Shown here: positions 1 to 8,774 of the stretch, piece after piece
How positions within the stretch are numbered: the stretch's first letter is position 1
Layout: the number at the start of each line of letters is the position of its first letter
Source: Desulfuromonas sp. AOP6
GTDB lineage: Bacteria; Desulfobacterota; Desulfuromonadia; Desulfuromonadales; SZUA-540
Direction of reading: 5' to 3'
NCBI RefSeq assembly: GCF_009731355.2
Contig: NZ_AP022810.1
Coordinates: 868,001 to 932,000 of the forward strand
DNA: 64,000 nucleotides
The notes under the pieces: generated by a model
Databases searched by the model: none
What the model was told of the DNA's origin: nothing
What the model saw: the letters and a program-made list of their open reading frames with translations, nothing else
Translations under genes and position numbers: made by a program

Positions 1-2
1 AG

Positions 3-1184
3 AAGACGCGCCGGAATGACCTGCTGCGTGAAGCCCGCATGGAACTGGCTGCCGAAAAGCGGCGCGGCGATCAGCTGAGGTATGTTTTCGATTCCAATGA
101 AAAGCAGCTGACGACCAAGGAGGCCACCCTGCGCGAACGATTGGGGGTATTGGGCGAGCTGTTCGGGACAGTGCGACAGAGCGCCGGTGACCTCAAGGGG
201 GTGATCGACCAGTCGCTGGTGTCCGCCCAGTATCCAGGCCGGAGTGATTTTCTCCAGCGGCTTAGCCGGACCAGGGAACTGCCTAACGTGGACGAGTTGG
301 AGCAGCTGTGGTTTGTCCTGCTTCAGGAGATGACCGAATCGGGGAAGGTGGTGAGCTTTCCCGCCGAGGTGGTCGCTGGCGGCGGCGAGCGCCACGATGC
401 GATGGCCACCCGCGTCGGCGTTTTTTCCGTAGTGGCGAACGGGCGCTATCTCCACTACCTCCCTGAGTCAGGGCGGCTGGCCGAGCTCCCCCGACAACCT
501 GCCGGGCGCTACCTGAAGCTCGCTGAAAATATCGAGTCCGTTCGCGACGGCGTGACACCTATGGCGATAGATCCCAGTCGAGGTGCGATTCTTGAAGCCT
601 TGGTGCAGTCGCCTGGTCTTGGGGAGCGCATCCGCCAGGGGGGCTCTGTTGGCTTCCTGATTCTGGCTTTGGGAGGAATCGGTCTTATTCTGGCGGGCGA
701 ACGTCTGGGCTACCTGGCCCTGATCGGCTCCCGGGTGCAGCGGCAGTTGAAAAACCTCGCGGTCCCTTGCGACGACAATCCCCTGGGCCGTGTCCTTTTG
801 GTGCCCTCGCAAGCCCGGTCCACCGAACCAGAAACGCTTGAGCTGATGCTGGATGAAGCGATATTGCGCGAGGCGCCCCGGCTGGAAAGGGGGCAGGCGA
901 TGCTGAAGCTGCTGGCGGCGGTAGCTCCCTTGCTGGGACTGCTGGGAACAGTCACCGGGATGATTGCCACCTTCCAGTCCATTACCCTTTTCGGCACCGG
1001 TGATCCCAAGCTCATGGCCAACGGCATCTCGCAAGCGCTTGTAACCACTGCCCTTGGCTTGGTGGTCGCCATTCCCCTTGTCTTTCTCCATAACCTGGTC
1101 GCCTCACGCAGCAAGTCTCTGGTTCGTCTTCTCGATGAGCAGAGTGCGGGGCTGCTGGCTACCGGCTTGGAGGAAGGCAAATAA
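3..1184 (+). CDS. MotA/TolQ/ExbB proton-channel protein with long N-terminal coiled-coil region, 5' partial
   Basis: The frame is open to the first base of the window, so the N-terminus is missing; 393 residues are visible. The first ~200 are charged and helical, followed by a membrane segment (LILALGGIGLILAGERLGY) and a C-terminal MotA/TolQ/ExbB domain whose conserved region includes LLAAVAPLLGLLGTVTGMIA and an alanine/glycine-rich last helix. This long ExbB form is typical of TonB operons that also encode a DUF3450 periplasmic protein, which would lie just upstream. Known role of the family: use of the proton gradient to energise TonB-dependent outer-membrane transport. The stop overlaps the next start by one base, so translation is probably coupled. 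Family assignment is firm; the transported substrate is not visible. Confidence 0.9.
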   Translation, partial: KTRRNDLLREARMELAAEKRRGDQLRYVFDSNEKQLTTKEATLRERLGVLGELFGTVRQSAGDLKGVIDQSLVSAQYPGRSDFLQRLSRTRELPNVDELEQLWFVLLQEMTESGKVVSFPAEVVAGGGERHDAMATRVGVFSVVANGRYLHYLPESGRLAELPRQPAGRYLKLAENIESVRDGVTPMAIDPSRGAILEALVQSPGLGERIRQGGSVGFLILALGGIGLILAGERLGYLALIGSRVQRQLKNLAVPCDDNPLGRVLLVPSQARSTEPETLELMLDEAILREAPRLERGQAMLKLLAAVAPLLGLLGTVTGMIATFQSITLFGTGDPKLMANGISQALVTTALGLVVAIPLVFLHNLVASRSKSLVRLLDEQSAGLLATGLEEGK

Positions 1185-1732
1185 TGAGTACGCCTTTTTC
1201 CGCACTGGGGGCCGTGTGGACCTTTCTGGAGACAGGTTCTTACGTGCTGTGGGCCATCCTCTTGGCTTCCCTTGTCCTCTGGTCCCTGATCATCGAGCGT
1301 GCCTGGTACCTGCGCCGGGTCTATCCGGAACGGGTACGCTCCTGGCGGGAAGAGTGGGGGCAGCGGCAGGAGCGCTCGTCCTGGTGTGCCAGACGCATTC
1401 GGGAGGGGATGATTTCAAGGGCTGGTATCGAGCTGGGACATTCCCTTTCGCTGATCAAGACGCTGATCGCCCTCTGCCCCCTCCTTGGCCTGCTTGGTAC
1501 GGTCACCGGCATGATCGAGGTCTTCGATGTCCTTGCGGTAACCGGCACGGGGAACGCCCGCGCCATGGCGTCCGGCGTCTCTCGTGCAACGATCCCCACC
1601 ATGGCCGGCATGGTGGTGGCTCTGTCGGGAATCTACTTCAGCGCCCGCCTTCAGCAGCAGGTCCGTCAGCAGTCCCAGCGGTTGGCGGATTCGCTGCGCT
1701 TCGACGAGGAATTTAGTCATGAAAACCCGTAG
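1184..1732 (+). CDS. exbB: ExbB/TolQ-type biopolymer transport protein
   Basis: A 182-residue inner-membrane protein with an N-terminal membrane segment (YVLWAILLASLVLWSLIIE) and the MotA/TolQ/ExbB core, including LIALCPLLGLLGTVTGMIEV. It is the canonical short ExbB of the operon and is expected to form the pentameric channel with the ExbD encoded next. It shares the GLLGTVTGMI signature with the longer homologue just upstream, so the operon encodes two channel-type subunits. Its start overlaps the upstream stop by one base and its end overlaps exbD by 14 bases, which suggests a polycistronic, coupled unit. Confidence 0.92.
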   Translation: MSTPFSALGAVWTFLETGSYVLWAILLASLVLWSLIIERAWYLRRVYPERVRSWREEWGQRQERSSWCARRIREGMISRAGIELGHSLSLIKTLIALCPLLGLLGTVTGMIEVFDVLAVTGTGNARAMASGVSRATIPTMAGMVVALSGIYFSARLQQQVRQQSQRLADSLRFDEEFSHENP

Positions 1733-2132
1733 ACACTTCTCCTCCCAGGAGGAGGACGCCGAAATCAACATGACGCCGATGCTGGATATCGTTTTTATCA
1801 TGCTGATCTTCTTTATTGTCACGACCTCTTTTATCAAGGAATCGGGGATCGAGGTCAACCGCCCCGATGCCAAGAGTGCCCAACGCACGGAACGCGGTAA
1901 TATCCTGATCGGCATCCGCCAGAATGGCGAGATCTGGATCGATCAGCGGGCTGTGGATGTGCGTGCGGTTCGCGCCAATGTTGAGCGGCTGCTCGCCGAG
2001 AACCCAGAAGGTGCTGTCGTCATTCAGGCCGACCGGGAAGCCTCTACCGGAACCCTGGTGCAGGTGATGGATCAGGCCAGGCTGGGCGGTGTCACCAATA
2101 TCTCCATTGCTGCAAATGCGGAGGCACACTAG
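1719..2132 (+). CDS. exbD: ExbD/TolR-type biopolymer transport protein
   Basis: A 137-residue protein. The start is placed at the ATG giving MKTRRHFSSQEEDAEINMTP, because the single N-terminal membrane helix (MLDIVFIMLIFFIVTTSFI) with its essential aspartate (MLDI) then sits about 20 residues in, as in ExbD/TolR. The rest is a periplasmic domain ending in the characteristic QVMDQARLGGVTNISIAA. It acts with the upstream ExbB subunits to couple proton flow to TonB. Longer in-frame starts exist but add only a residue run read through exbB in another frame. Confidence 0.92.
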   Translation: MKTRRHFSSQEEDAEINMTPMLDIVFIMLIFFIVTTSFIKESGIEVNRPDAKSAQRTERGNILIGIRQNGEIWIDQRAVDVRAVRANVERLLAENPEGAVVIQADREASTGTLVQVMDQARLGGVTNISIAANAEAH

Positions 2133-2134
2133 CT

Positions 2135-2782
2135 ATGCGGTTCGTTGGTGCTCTCTGTGGCGGTGTCGTCGTCACTCTTTCCCTGTTCTGGATGATGCAG
2201 GCCATGACCGCCGCCGATACACATCTTGCGGAGGACAGCGGGCGCATCAGGATGATCGAATTTACCCGCTATGATCGGGAATCCCAGACCAATGTACGTC
2301 GCAGGGTACTGCCGGAAAAACCCAAGTTACCTCAGCAGGTGACAGCCCCCAAAATGGTATCCACCGCGACAGTGTCGCCCCCGAAGATTCCCCAGGTCGC
2401 CATGGCGGCCCCCTCTGTGGAGGTTCCGGTCAGCTTGGTCGGAGCGCCATCATTGGCAGGGGTGTTGTCGGGAGTTCCAACCGGTATGGGGCTCGGGGTG
2501 AGCGGAGGTGAGGCTGATCTTATCCCTCTGGTCCGAATCACTCCTCTTTATCCGCGCATGGCGCAGATGCGTGGTCTCGAAGGAGAGGTCCGGGTCGAGT
2601 TCACGATTACCGAAACAGGAATGGTCATGAATCCCACCGTTATCGATTCGAATCCTCCGGGAGTTTTCGAACAGGCGGCGCTGGCGGCCATCATGCGTTG
2701 GAAGTTCAAGCCGAGGATGGAAAACGGCCAGGCCGTTTCCCGTCTGGCGACCCAGATCATCACCTTTAACCTGAACGAATGA
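2135..2782 (+). CDS. tonB: TonB family energy transducer
   Basis: A 215-residue protein with an N-terminal signal-anchor helix, a central proline-rich stretch (LPEKPKLPQQVTAPK and following) and a C-terminal TonB domain (LYPRMAQMRGLEGEVRVEFT, then AALAAIMRWKFKPRMENGQ). Family role: it spans the periplasm and pulls on TonB-dependent receptors using ExbB/ExbD energy. It starts two bases after exbD and lies four bases before the TPR gene, so it is in the same operon. No receptor gene is in the window, so the substrate is unknown. Confidence 0.92.
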   Translation: MRFVGALCGGVVVTLSLFWMMQAMTAADTHLAEDSGRIRMIEFTRYDRESQTNVRRRVLPEKPKLPQQVTAPKMVSTATVSPPKIPQVAMAAPSVEVPVSLVGAPSLAGVLSGVPTGMGLGVSGGEADLIPLVRITPLYPRMAQMRGLEGEVRVEFTITETGMVMNPTVIDSNPPGVFEQAALAAIMRWKFKPRMENGQAVSRLATQIITFNLNE

Positions 2783-2786
2783 GCTC

Positions 2787-4031
2787 ATGATGAAAACCGG
2801 ACCTACACTTCTTTGTCTGCTCGCTTCTCTTGTGCTGTTTTTTTCGGTGGCGTTTCCAGTCCAGGCGAGCCGACCTGGTGAAGATGGGGGACAGAACTCA
2901 CCTGTCCTGCCTCAGGGGACATACAGGGCTTTGGAAGAGATTCACACCCTCATGGACAATGGTTCTGTCGATCAGGCCAGGAAAAATCTTTTGCGCCTGC
3001 TTGACCGTGTGGAAAAGCGCCCTTACGAGAAAGCTGTGGTGATGCGGACGTTAGGGTATCTCCACGTCTCCGCATCGGACTATGCCGAGGCGGCCCGGTG
3101 TTTTGAACAGGCGCTGGCAGAGCCTCTTCTCCCCGAGGGACTCTATCTGAGTACCCAGTATGACCTGGCTCAGATCTACATGAGCCTGGATGATGTTGAA
3201 AGGTCCATCAAAACCCTGGAAGGTTGGTTTGTCCGCGCCACTGCCCCTTCGGCAGAAGCCTATCTTCTCCTAGGCAGTGGCTATGCGCAGCTCCAAAAGT
3301 TTCGAGAAGCGATTACTCCTTTGCGCCAGGCGATCAAACTCGCCAATAAACCGAAAGAATCATGGTACAGATTACTTTTGGCTGCCCACTATGAAGTCCG
3401 TGACGAAGAGGCCTGCATTAGGCTGCTGGAGGAGATGATCCGGCATTTCCCCGAGAAAAAGGAGTTTTGGCAGCAGGCGGCTTCGCTGTTGTTAAGCAGA
3501 AATGAAAACTGGCGCGCTCTCTCTATTCTGGAGTCAGCCCACCGGCAGGGATTGCTGACCGAAAGCTCTGAGGTGCTGAATCTGGTCAGAATCTATGCCT
3601 ACCTGGAGCTGCCATATAAGGGCGCTCTGACGATGGAAGAGGCTCTTAAGACTGAAAAGCTTGAAATGAGTCCAGAGAATCTGGAACTGCTTTCAGAACT
3701 ATGGCTGCAGGCACGGGAGACCAGGCAAGCCGCTGTTGCCCTGGAAAAAACCGCTCAAATAAAAGCCAGTGGTAAAGCCTACCTACGTCTGGGACAGATT
3801 CACTATGGTGCAGGTAACTGGCAAGACGCATCTGTGGTGCTGGAAAAGGCGCTGGCAACAAAGACGGCCGATCGCGAAGGGGAGGCGTGGCTGTTGCTTG
3901 GCATGTCCCGCTATGAACTAGACCAACGTGTACAGGCGAAGGAAGCTTTCGAAAAGGCCGAAAGAAATCCCCGTGTTCGGGAAGCGGCACAGCAGTGGCT
4001 GGCGTTTCTGGCTCTTTCCAACGAATCCTGA
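2787..4031 (+). CDS. Secreted tetratricopeptide-repeat protein of the TonB operon
   Basis: A 414-residue protein with a signal peptide (LLCLLASLVLFFSVAFPVQA) followed by multiple TPR-like helical hairpins, for example YAEAARCFEQALAEPLL, YLLLGSGYAQLQKFREAITP and AWLLLGMSRYELDQRVQAKE. It is therefore probably a periplasmic scaffold. TPR proteins commonly close this type of TonB operon; the exact role is not established here. The start lies four bases after the tonB stop. A non-coding stretch with no clear terminator separates it from the antiporter gene. Confidence 0.85.
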   Translation: MMKTGPTLLCLLASLVLFFSVAFPVQASRPGEDGGQNSPVLPQGTYRALEEIHTLMDNGSVDQARKNLLRLLDRVEKRPYEKAVVMRTLGYLHVSASDYAEAARCFEQALAEPLLPEGLYLSTQYDLAQIYMSLDDVERSIKTLEGWFVRATAPSAEAYLLLGSGYAQLQKFREAITPLRQAIKLANKPKESWYRLLLAAHYEVRDEEACIRLLEEMIRHFPEKKEFWQQAASLLLSRNENWRALSILESAHRQGLLTESSEVLNLVRIYAYLELPYKGALTMEEALKTEKLEMSPENLELLSELWLQARETRQAAVALEKTAQIKASGKAYLRLGQIHYGAGNWQDASVVLEKALATKTADREGEAWLLLGMSRYELDQRVQAKEAFEKAERNPRVREAAQQWLAFLALSNES

Positions 4032-4190
4032 ACCTTCATGTGCGCCTTTATTTCTCCCTTTTAGGTTGTCTTCCTCGCTTGGGCAGTCTGGCATGATTAC
4101 CGCTTTTTTCTTCCCTGTCCTCGGTTATAATCATGTTTATACCCAGAATAGGGGCAACCCGGATTATGCTGTCATAAAGGGAAAACGACC

Positions 4191-5276
4191 ATGACCTTCC
4201 TGCTGCTGCTCGCTGGACTGATTCTTCTTGTCCTCGGCGCCGAAGGCCTGGTGCGCGGAGCATCACACTTGGCCGCCGGCTTTGGCATTTCGCCCTTGAT
4301 CATTGGTCTCACAGTCGTAGCCTTCGGTACCAGTTCGCCGGAACTGGCCGTCAGTATCAAGGCTGCACTATCGGATCAGGCGAGCATCGCTCTGGGGAAC
4401 GTGGTCGGCAGCAATATTTTTAACGTCCTCTTCATCCTTGGGCTCTCGGCCCTCGCAGCACCGCTGGTGGTTTCGCAACAATTGGTGCGTCTTGACGTGC
4501 CCCTGATGATCCTGCTCTCGGTGCTGATGTTGGTCTTCGGTTACGATAACAGTTTCAGCCGCCTCGACGGGGGGTTGCTCTTTGCCGGTCTGATCTCCTA
4601 CATTTTCTTTTTAATCCGCCAGAGTCGCAGAGAAAGTGCTGCGGTAGAGCAAGAATATGCCGGAGAATTCGCCGCGGAGGACCGGGACGAACCCGGCTGG
4701 CTGAAAAATTCCCTCTTGGTGGTCGGCGGCCTCGCACTGTTGGTGCTCGGCTCACGCTGGCTGGTGGAAAGTGCTGTGACTATCGCCCAGGCTCTTGGAC
4801 TGAGTGAAGAGGTCATTGGCCTGACCATCGTGGCCGCCGGCACATCACTGCCCGAGGTGGTGACATCGTTGATCGCCACTTTGCGCGGTAAGGTCGATAT
4901 CGCCGTGGGCAATATAATCGGCAGCAATATTTTTAACATCATGGGCGTTCTCGGCTTGGCAAGCCTCATCTCGCCAACGGGAATGGAGGTTTCGAGTGCA
5001 CTGTTGCGCTTCGATATCCCCATCATGATTACCGTCGCCGTCGCCTGTCTGCCCATTTTCTTTACCGGCAACCGCATCAGTCGCTTTGAAGGCGCTATTC
5101 TGCTCGGCTATTACGCGGCCTATACCCTTTTCCTGATTCTGGCAACGTCTCAACATGCCGCTCTGCCCCGGTTCAACGCGGCGATGCTCTATTTCATCCT
5201 GCCTCTGACCGCTCTGACCCTGGGTATCGTGGCTCTGCGGGAGATCCGCGCCAGAAAAGGTCGCCACTCACCATAA
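4191..5276 (+). CDS. CaCA-family sodium/calcium (cation) antiporter
   Basis: A 361-residue integral membrane protein with the two inverted alpha-repeats of the family: GLTVVAFGTSSPELAVSIKA with GNVVGSNIFNVLFILG, and GLTIVAAGTSLPEVVTSLIA with GNIIGSNIFNIMGVLG. Acidic residues in the two GTSxPE motifs are the ion-binding positions known for CaCA exchangers. About ten membrane helices are visible, split by a hydrophilic loop near residues 140-165. The ATG has AAGGG upstream, and a TATAAT hexamer lies at 4126-4131, though no convincing -35 box was found. It is probably its own transcription unit. The ion specificity (Ca2+/Na+ or Ca2+/H+) cannot be read from sequence. Confidence 0.92.
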   Translation: MTFLLLLAGLILLVLGAEGLVRGASHLAAGFGISPLIIGLTVVAFGTSSPELAVSIKAALSDQASIALGNVVGSNIFNVLFILGLSALAAPLVVSQQLVRLDVPLMILLSVLMLVFGYDNSFSRLDGGLLFAGLISYIFFLIRQSRRESAAVEQEYAGEFAAEDRDEPGWLKNSLLVVGGLALLVLGSRWLVESAVTIAQALGLSEEVIGLTIVAAGTSLPEVVTSLIATLRGKVDIAVGNIIGSNIFNIMGVLGLASLISPTGMEVSSALLRFDIPIMITVAVACLPIFFTGNRISRFEGAILLGYYAAYTLFLILATSQHAALPRFNAAMLYFILPLTALTLGIVALREIRARKGRHSP

Positions 5277-5511
5277 GCCATTGACTTTAAGCTAAGTCCC
5301 CGAGGTATTCGTCCAAATGTGGTGCACAAGTGAATCTTAAAAATATTCAGTAGACGTTTGTTTGGCGGCCAGAGTCTTGGGCGACCTGAGAAACTTTACC
5401 GTGCGAGTCCTGGAGGTCGAACAGGCGGTCGCGATAGCGATGAACCCATGGAAATTCAGGGGCCTTTCCGCAAGATCACACCCTAGGGCAATAGATGCAG
5501 AAAGTTGCCGA

Positions 5512-5555
5512 TTGACATTTTGCCGTCTTTTATATATAGGGTATACCCCTATATA
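5512..5555 (+). promoter_or_regulatory. Promoter and palindromic operator of the metal-efflux operon
   Basis: TTGACA at 5512-5517 is followed after 17 bases by TATAGG at 5535-5540. Over the -10 region lies an inverted repeat of 9-bp arms, TATATAGGG and CCCTATATA, separated by five bases (5533-5555). G-tract/C-tract palindromes of this form are operators for CsoR/RcnR repressors, and a repressor of that family begins 20 bases downstream. This suggests autoregulated control of the whole operon. The palindrome is seen directly; its use by this repressor is inferred. Confidence 0.7.
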
Positions 5556-5575
5556 CTATACATTGGGAGGCAATT

Positions 5576-5854
5576 ATGGCTCTATGCGGAACCGATCAGG
5601 ACAAGGAACGCCTGATCAAACGGCTTAACCGAATTGAAGGTCAGGTTAGGGGCCTTTGCGGAATGATTGAGAATGACAGGGACTGCATAGAGGTTCTCCG
5701 TCAGGTCGTCTCTGTTTCCGGTGCTATCCGTGGGGTTTGGACCCAAATCGTTGGGGATCATTTGCGCGGCTGCATCCAGAACGCGACTCTCCAGAACGAT
5801 AATCGGGACCATCTGATTGAAGAACTCATAGAGCATCTCGGGAAAATGCGGTAG
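5576..5854 (+). CDS. CsoR/RcnR/FrmR-family metal-sensing repressor
   Basis: A 92-residue all-helical repressor of the DUF156 family (start MALCGTDQDKERLIKRLNRI). Cys37, His62 and Cys66 occupy the positions of the Cys-His-Cys copper site of CsoR; nickel/cobalt sensors of the RcnR/DmeR branch usually have Cys-His-His with an N-terminal His. Here the N-terminus has Cys4 instead. The following gene is a DmeF-like pump, so nickel or cobalt would be expected, which makes the sensor metal ambiguous. Metal binding would release the protein from the palindrome just upstream. Family is firm, effector uncertain. Confidence 0.9.
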   Translation: MALCGTDQDKERLIKRLNRIEGQVRGLCGMIENDRDCIEVLRQVVSVSGAIRGVWTQIVGDHLRGCIQNATLQNDNRDHLIEELIEHLGKMR

Positions 5855-5894
5855 AGGCTCTGGGCATAAGCAGAAATACGGGAGCAGGAATAAT

Positions 5895-6848
5895 ATGCAT
5901 GCCGACACGATAAGACAGATCCGTCATGAGCACGATTTCGACGGAGATGCCCGTGACAACGAAAATCGGACATTGAAAGTGCTCGTCCTCACCGGCATCA
6001 CGATGTGCGTTGAAATCCTCGCCGGGGTCTTGACTGGGTCCATGGCTCTTCTGGCCGACGGATGGCACATGGGGACCCATGCTTTTGCCTTGGGGATCAC
6101 CTATTTTGCCTACATAATGGCGAGAAGGTACTCAGGTTCGTCGAAGTTCGGTTTCGGAACCGGTAAATTCGGCATCCTGTCCGGTTATACCAGCGCATTG
6201 TTTTTGGGTGGCACGGCCCTTTATATGATTGTCGAGTCGGTTGGCCGTTTTTTCAACCCCGTAAGGATTTCTTTTGATGAGGCTATTCTTGTCGCGATAG
6301 TCGGTCTAGCGGTCAATGTTCTGAGTATCTGGATGCTTCACGGTAAAGAAACCAGTCATCACGACCACAGCCATGACCATGAACACGGACACCATCATCA
6401 TGACCACAATCTTCGGGCTGCCTACCTGCATGTTCTTGCCGATGCCTTGACCTCCGTCCTGGCTATTGTGGCGCTGGTGTCGGGGAAATTTTGGGGCTGG
6501 TCATTTCTCGACCCCGCTATGGGGATTGTCGGCGGAATTTTGATAGCCCGATGGGCATGGGGCCTGCTCCGGAGCAGCGCCTTCATCCTGCTTGACGGAA
6601 ATGGTGACAAGGACGTCCGGGATGCTGTGGTCCATGCGATTGAATCAGATGGCGACAGTGTTGTCGGCGACCTTCATATCTGGCCTCTCAATTCGAACGT
6701 TCTCGCGGCCGCGATAACCGTCGTCACCAAGGAAAAACGAAACCCATCGGAATATTGTTCTCGCCTATCACATATCGCCAGGCTGAAACACACGACGATT
6801 GAGATTCATAACTGTACAAATCAGCTTTGTGCCTGTAATCAGAGCTGA
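5895..6848 (+). CDS. dmeF: CDF-family divalent cation efflux transporter, DmeF-like (Co2+/Ni2+)
   Basis: A 317-residue cation diffusion facilitator with six membrane helices. The transport-site motifs are ADGWHMGTHA in helix II and HVLADALTSV in helix V. Between helices IV and V there is a His/Asp-rich loop (residues ~155-175) of about ten histidines. The overall layout and the sequence ALLADGWHMGTHAFALGITYFAY match DmeF-type cobalt/nickel exporters. It follows the repressor by 40 bases and starts the structural part of the operon. Expected role: export of excess metal from cytoplasm to periplasm by proton antiport. Confidence 0.88.
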   Translation: MHADTIRQIRHEHDFDGDARDNENRTLKVLVLTGITMCVEILAGVLTGSMALLADGWHMGTHAFALGITYFAYIMARRYSGSSKFGFGTGKFGILSGYTSALFLGGTALYMIVESVGRFFNPVRISFDEAILVAIVGLAVNVLSIWMLHGKETSHHDHSHDHEHGHHHHDHNLRAAYLHVLADALTSVLAIVALVSGKFWGWSFLDPAMGIVGGILIARWAWGLLRSSAFILLDGNGDKDVRDAVVHAIESDGDSVVGDLHIWPLNSNVLAAAITVVTKEKRNPSEYCSRLSHIARLKHTTIEIHNCTNQLCACNQS

Positions 6849-6875
6849 TGCCGGTTTGCCTGCTGAAATAGCAAT

Positions 6876-7337
6876 TTGGACATCATGACTCTTCCGTTTC
6901 GACATACGAGGACGAAATACTTCCTGGCTCCAATGCTGGTGGTGGCCTTCCTGTGCATTTCTCTCTGGCAGTCTTCCCATGTTCATCATCAACATGGTTC
7001 TGAAGACGGTGAGTTGACGCTCGGACACATCACGTTGGTGCCCGGGCCCCTGGACGGAAATCACGGCGACGCGGAACCCCACGGGGAGCACAGTCATGAG
7101 GCGCCGGATAAAACCGCGCATGTATATAAACACCAGACCAGCTGGAAAACTTTTCGCGGCAAGGCGGGTGGCGACAGTAAATTAAAGATGCTCGCAGTGC
7201 TCTGTGCGCGGGACATCCCTATCCCCGCCCCAGAAGCCCGCACCATACAAGCTCCCTATGTCTTTGGAGGCAGCGGCACTTGGATTGTCGGCCGTCCCCC
7301 CGCCCGCGCCCCACCCGTCATTTATAGTCTTGCCTGA
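6876..7337 (+). CDS. His-rich membrane-anchored or secreted protein of the metal operon
   Basis: A 153-residue protein with a hydrophobic N-terminal segment (YFLAPMLVVAFLCISLWQ) followed by a region rich in His, Asp and Glu (SSHVHHQHGSEDGE, then HGEHSHEAPDKTAHVYKHQ). The C-terminal third is proline-rich and ends in IYSLA. I do not recognise a named family. Position between the efflux pump and the HupE-like gene, plus the histidines after a membrane/signal segment, suggest periplasmic metal binding. A second ATG three codons in is an equally possible start. Confidence 0.65.
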   Translation: MDIMTLPFRHTRTKYFLAPMLVVAFLCISLWQSSHVHHQHGSEDGELTLGHITLVPGPLDGNHGDAEPHGEHSHEAPDKTAHVYKHQTSWKTFRGKAGGDSKLKMLAVLCARDIPIPAPEARTIQAPYVFGGSGTWIVGRPPARAPPVIYSLA

Positions 7338-7383
7338 TCCTTCACTTTATTCTTCCAATCGACTGTTTTTCAAAAGGAACGCT

Positions 7384-8097
7384 ATGAAAATGTTCAAAAA
7401 CTACCGGGCCGGAAGTGGCCTGACGTGGTGCTTTGTCCTGTTGGCGCTTGTCCTGGTTGGTGCGGCAGATGCGCTCGCCCACGGTGTGACCGCAGGTGAC
7501 AAAGGATATATTCAGGAAATCAGCGGTGCCATGACCCTGCCCTTTATTTATCTCGGAGCCAAGCATATGGTCACCGGCTATGACCATATCCTTTTTCTCT
7601 TTGGGGTTATTTTCTTTTTGTATCGCATCAAGGACATCGGCGTTTACGTCACCCTGTTCGCCGTAGGCCATTCGGTGACGTTGATCGCCGGGGTTCTGAT
7701 GAATGTCAGCGTCAGCGCCTACCTCATAGACGCCATCATTGGCCTGTCCATCGTTTACAAAGCACTGGACAACATGGGTGCGTACCAGCGTTGGTTCAGC
7801 TTTCAGCCCAACACCAAGTTGGCCACGCTGATCTTCGGACTTTTCCACGGGTTCGGCCTCGCCACCAAGATTCTGGAATACGAAGTGTCCGCCGATGGTC
7901 TGGTGACGAATCTGATCGCCTTCAATGTGGGCGTGGAGCTGGGGCAGCTCATGGCCCTGGGTCTGATCCTTATCGCCATGGGATACTGGCGACGCACCAG
8001 AGGATTCATGCGTCATGCCTATGGTGCCAACGTACTGCTCATGACGGGAGGTTTCCTGCTCGTGGGATATCAGTTGACCGGCTATTTCGTCTCCTAA
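7384..8097 (+). CDS. HupE/UreJ-type nickel/cobalt permease family protein
   Basis: The start is set at the ATG preceded by AAAGGAACGCT, giving 237 residues beginning MKMFKNYRAGSGLTWCFVLL. After a signal-like first helix ending LAHG, the protein carries the HupE/UreJ_2 signatures YLGAKHMVTGYDHILFLFGV, FAVGHSVTLIAGV and LIFGLFHGFGLATK. Histidine/aspartate residues in these helices are the presumed nickel or cobalt ligands. Beside an efflux pump, it probably adjusts metal movement across the membrane. Six to seven membrane helices are visible. Direction of transport is unknown. Confidence 0.87.
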   Translation: MKMFKNYRAGSGLTWCFVLLALVLVGAADALAHGVTAGDKGYIQEISGAMTLPFIYLGAKHMVTGYDHILFLFGVIFFLYRIKDIGVYVTLFAVGHSVTLIAGVLMNVSVSAYLIDAIIGLSIVYKALDNMGAYQRWFSFQPNTKLATLIFGLFHGFGLATKILEYEVSADGLVTNLIAFNVGVELGQLMALGLILIAMGYWRRTRGFMRHAYGANVLLMTGGFLLVGYQLTGYFVS

Positions 8098-8140
8098 CCC
8101 CTCAACCACATAATTTCATAGCAGAAAAGGATATAATGCC

Positions 8141-8752
8141 ATGCAACATGCACCAAATCCGGCAGATCTGCCCTCAAGCGCAAAGCTCATCAAGTCCACC
8201 ATCGTGGCCGCCGTGGTGGCCGCCTTCCTTCTGGTCGTCGCAATTTTACCCGCCGAGTACGGCATCGATCCCACTGGGGTCGGCAAGGTTCTGGGACTGA
8301 CCAAAATGGGGGAAATCAAAGTTTCCCTGGCGCAGGAAGAAGCGGCGCAGAGCACCGAGGAGCCCGCAGCCATAACACCCGCTCAACCAACTCAAAACAT
8401 TGAACAGAAGTCGGTCGAGACAGTCACCGACCTGCGGAAGGACAGCCTGAAATTGACCTTGGCCCCCAACGAGGGCAAGGAAATCAAGCTGACATTGAAC
8501 AAAGGGGAGCGGGCACGCTACGTCTGGTACACGGACGGGGGGGCCGCCAATTTCGACGGTCACTCCGATTCCGTCAAGCACAAGATCAATTACAAAAGTT
8601 GGCAGAAAGGGCGCTCCCAACGTGAAGAAGGGGAGCTGGTCGCAGAGTTTGACGGAAAACACGGGTGGTTCTGGCGCAATCGCACCTCAACGTCGATGAC
8701 GATTACCCTTCAGGTAGAAGGAGAACACTCTGAGATCGATGAGGTCATCTGA
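8141..8752 (+). CDS. Transmembrane anchor protein of the metal-efflux operon
   Basis: A 203-residue protein with a short cytoplasmic N-terminus, one membrane helix (STIVAAVVAAFLLVVAILPAE) and a hydrophilic periplasmic part. That part contains a Glu/Gln/Thr-rich linker and a folded C-terminal domain with YVWYTDGGAANFDGHSDSVK and HGWFWRNRTSTSMTITLQ. Proteins of this layout occur beside dmeF/hupE-like genes and are simply called transmembrane anchor proteins. Biochemical function is not known to me. It is the last gene before a strong terminator. Confidence 0.75.
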   Translation: MQHAPNPADLPSSAKLIKSTIVAAVVAAFLLVVAILPAEYGIDPTGVGKVLGLTKMGEIKVSLAQEEAAQSTEEPAAITPAQPTQNIEQKSVETVTDLRKDSLKLTLAPNEGKEIKLTLNKGERARYVWYTDGGAANFDGHSDSVKHKINYKSWQKGRSQREEGELVAEFDGKHGWFWRNRTSTSMTITLQVEGEHSEIDEVI

Positions 8753-8774
8753 TCTTTTATAGCCCAGTCAAACC

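Noticed and set aside
5277-5511. Possible gene remnant between the antiporter and the metal operon
   Set aside because: Short open frames exist on both strands, but none has a ribosome site or recognisable sequence, so nothing could be supported.
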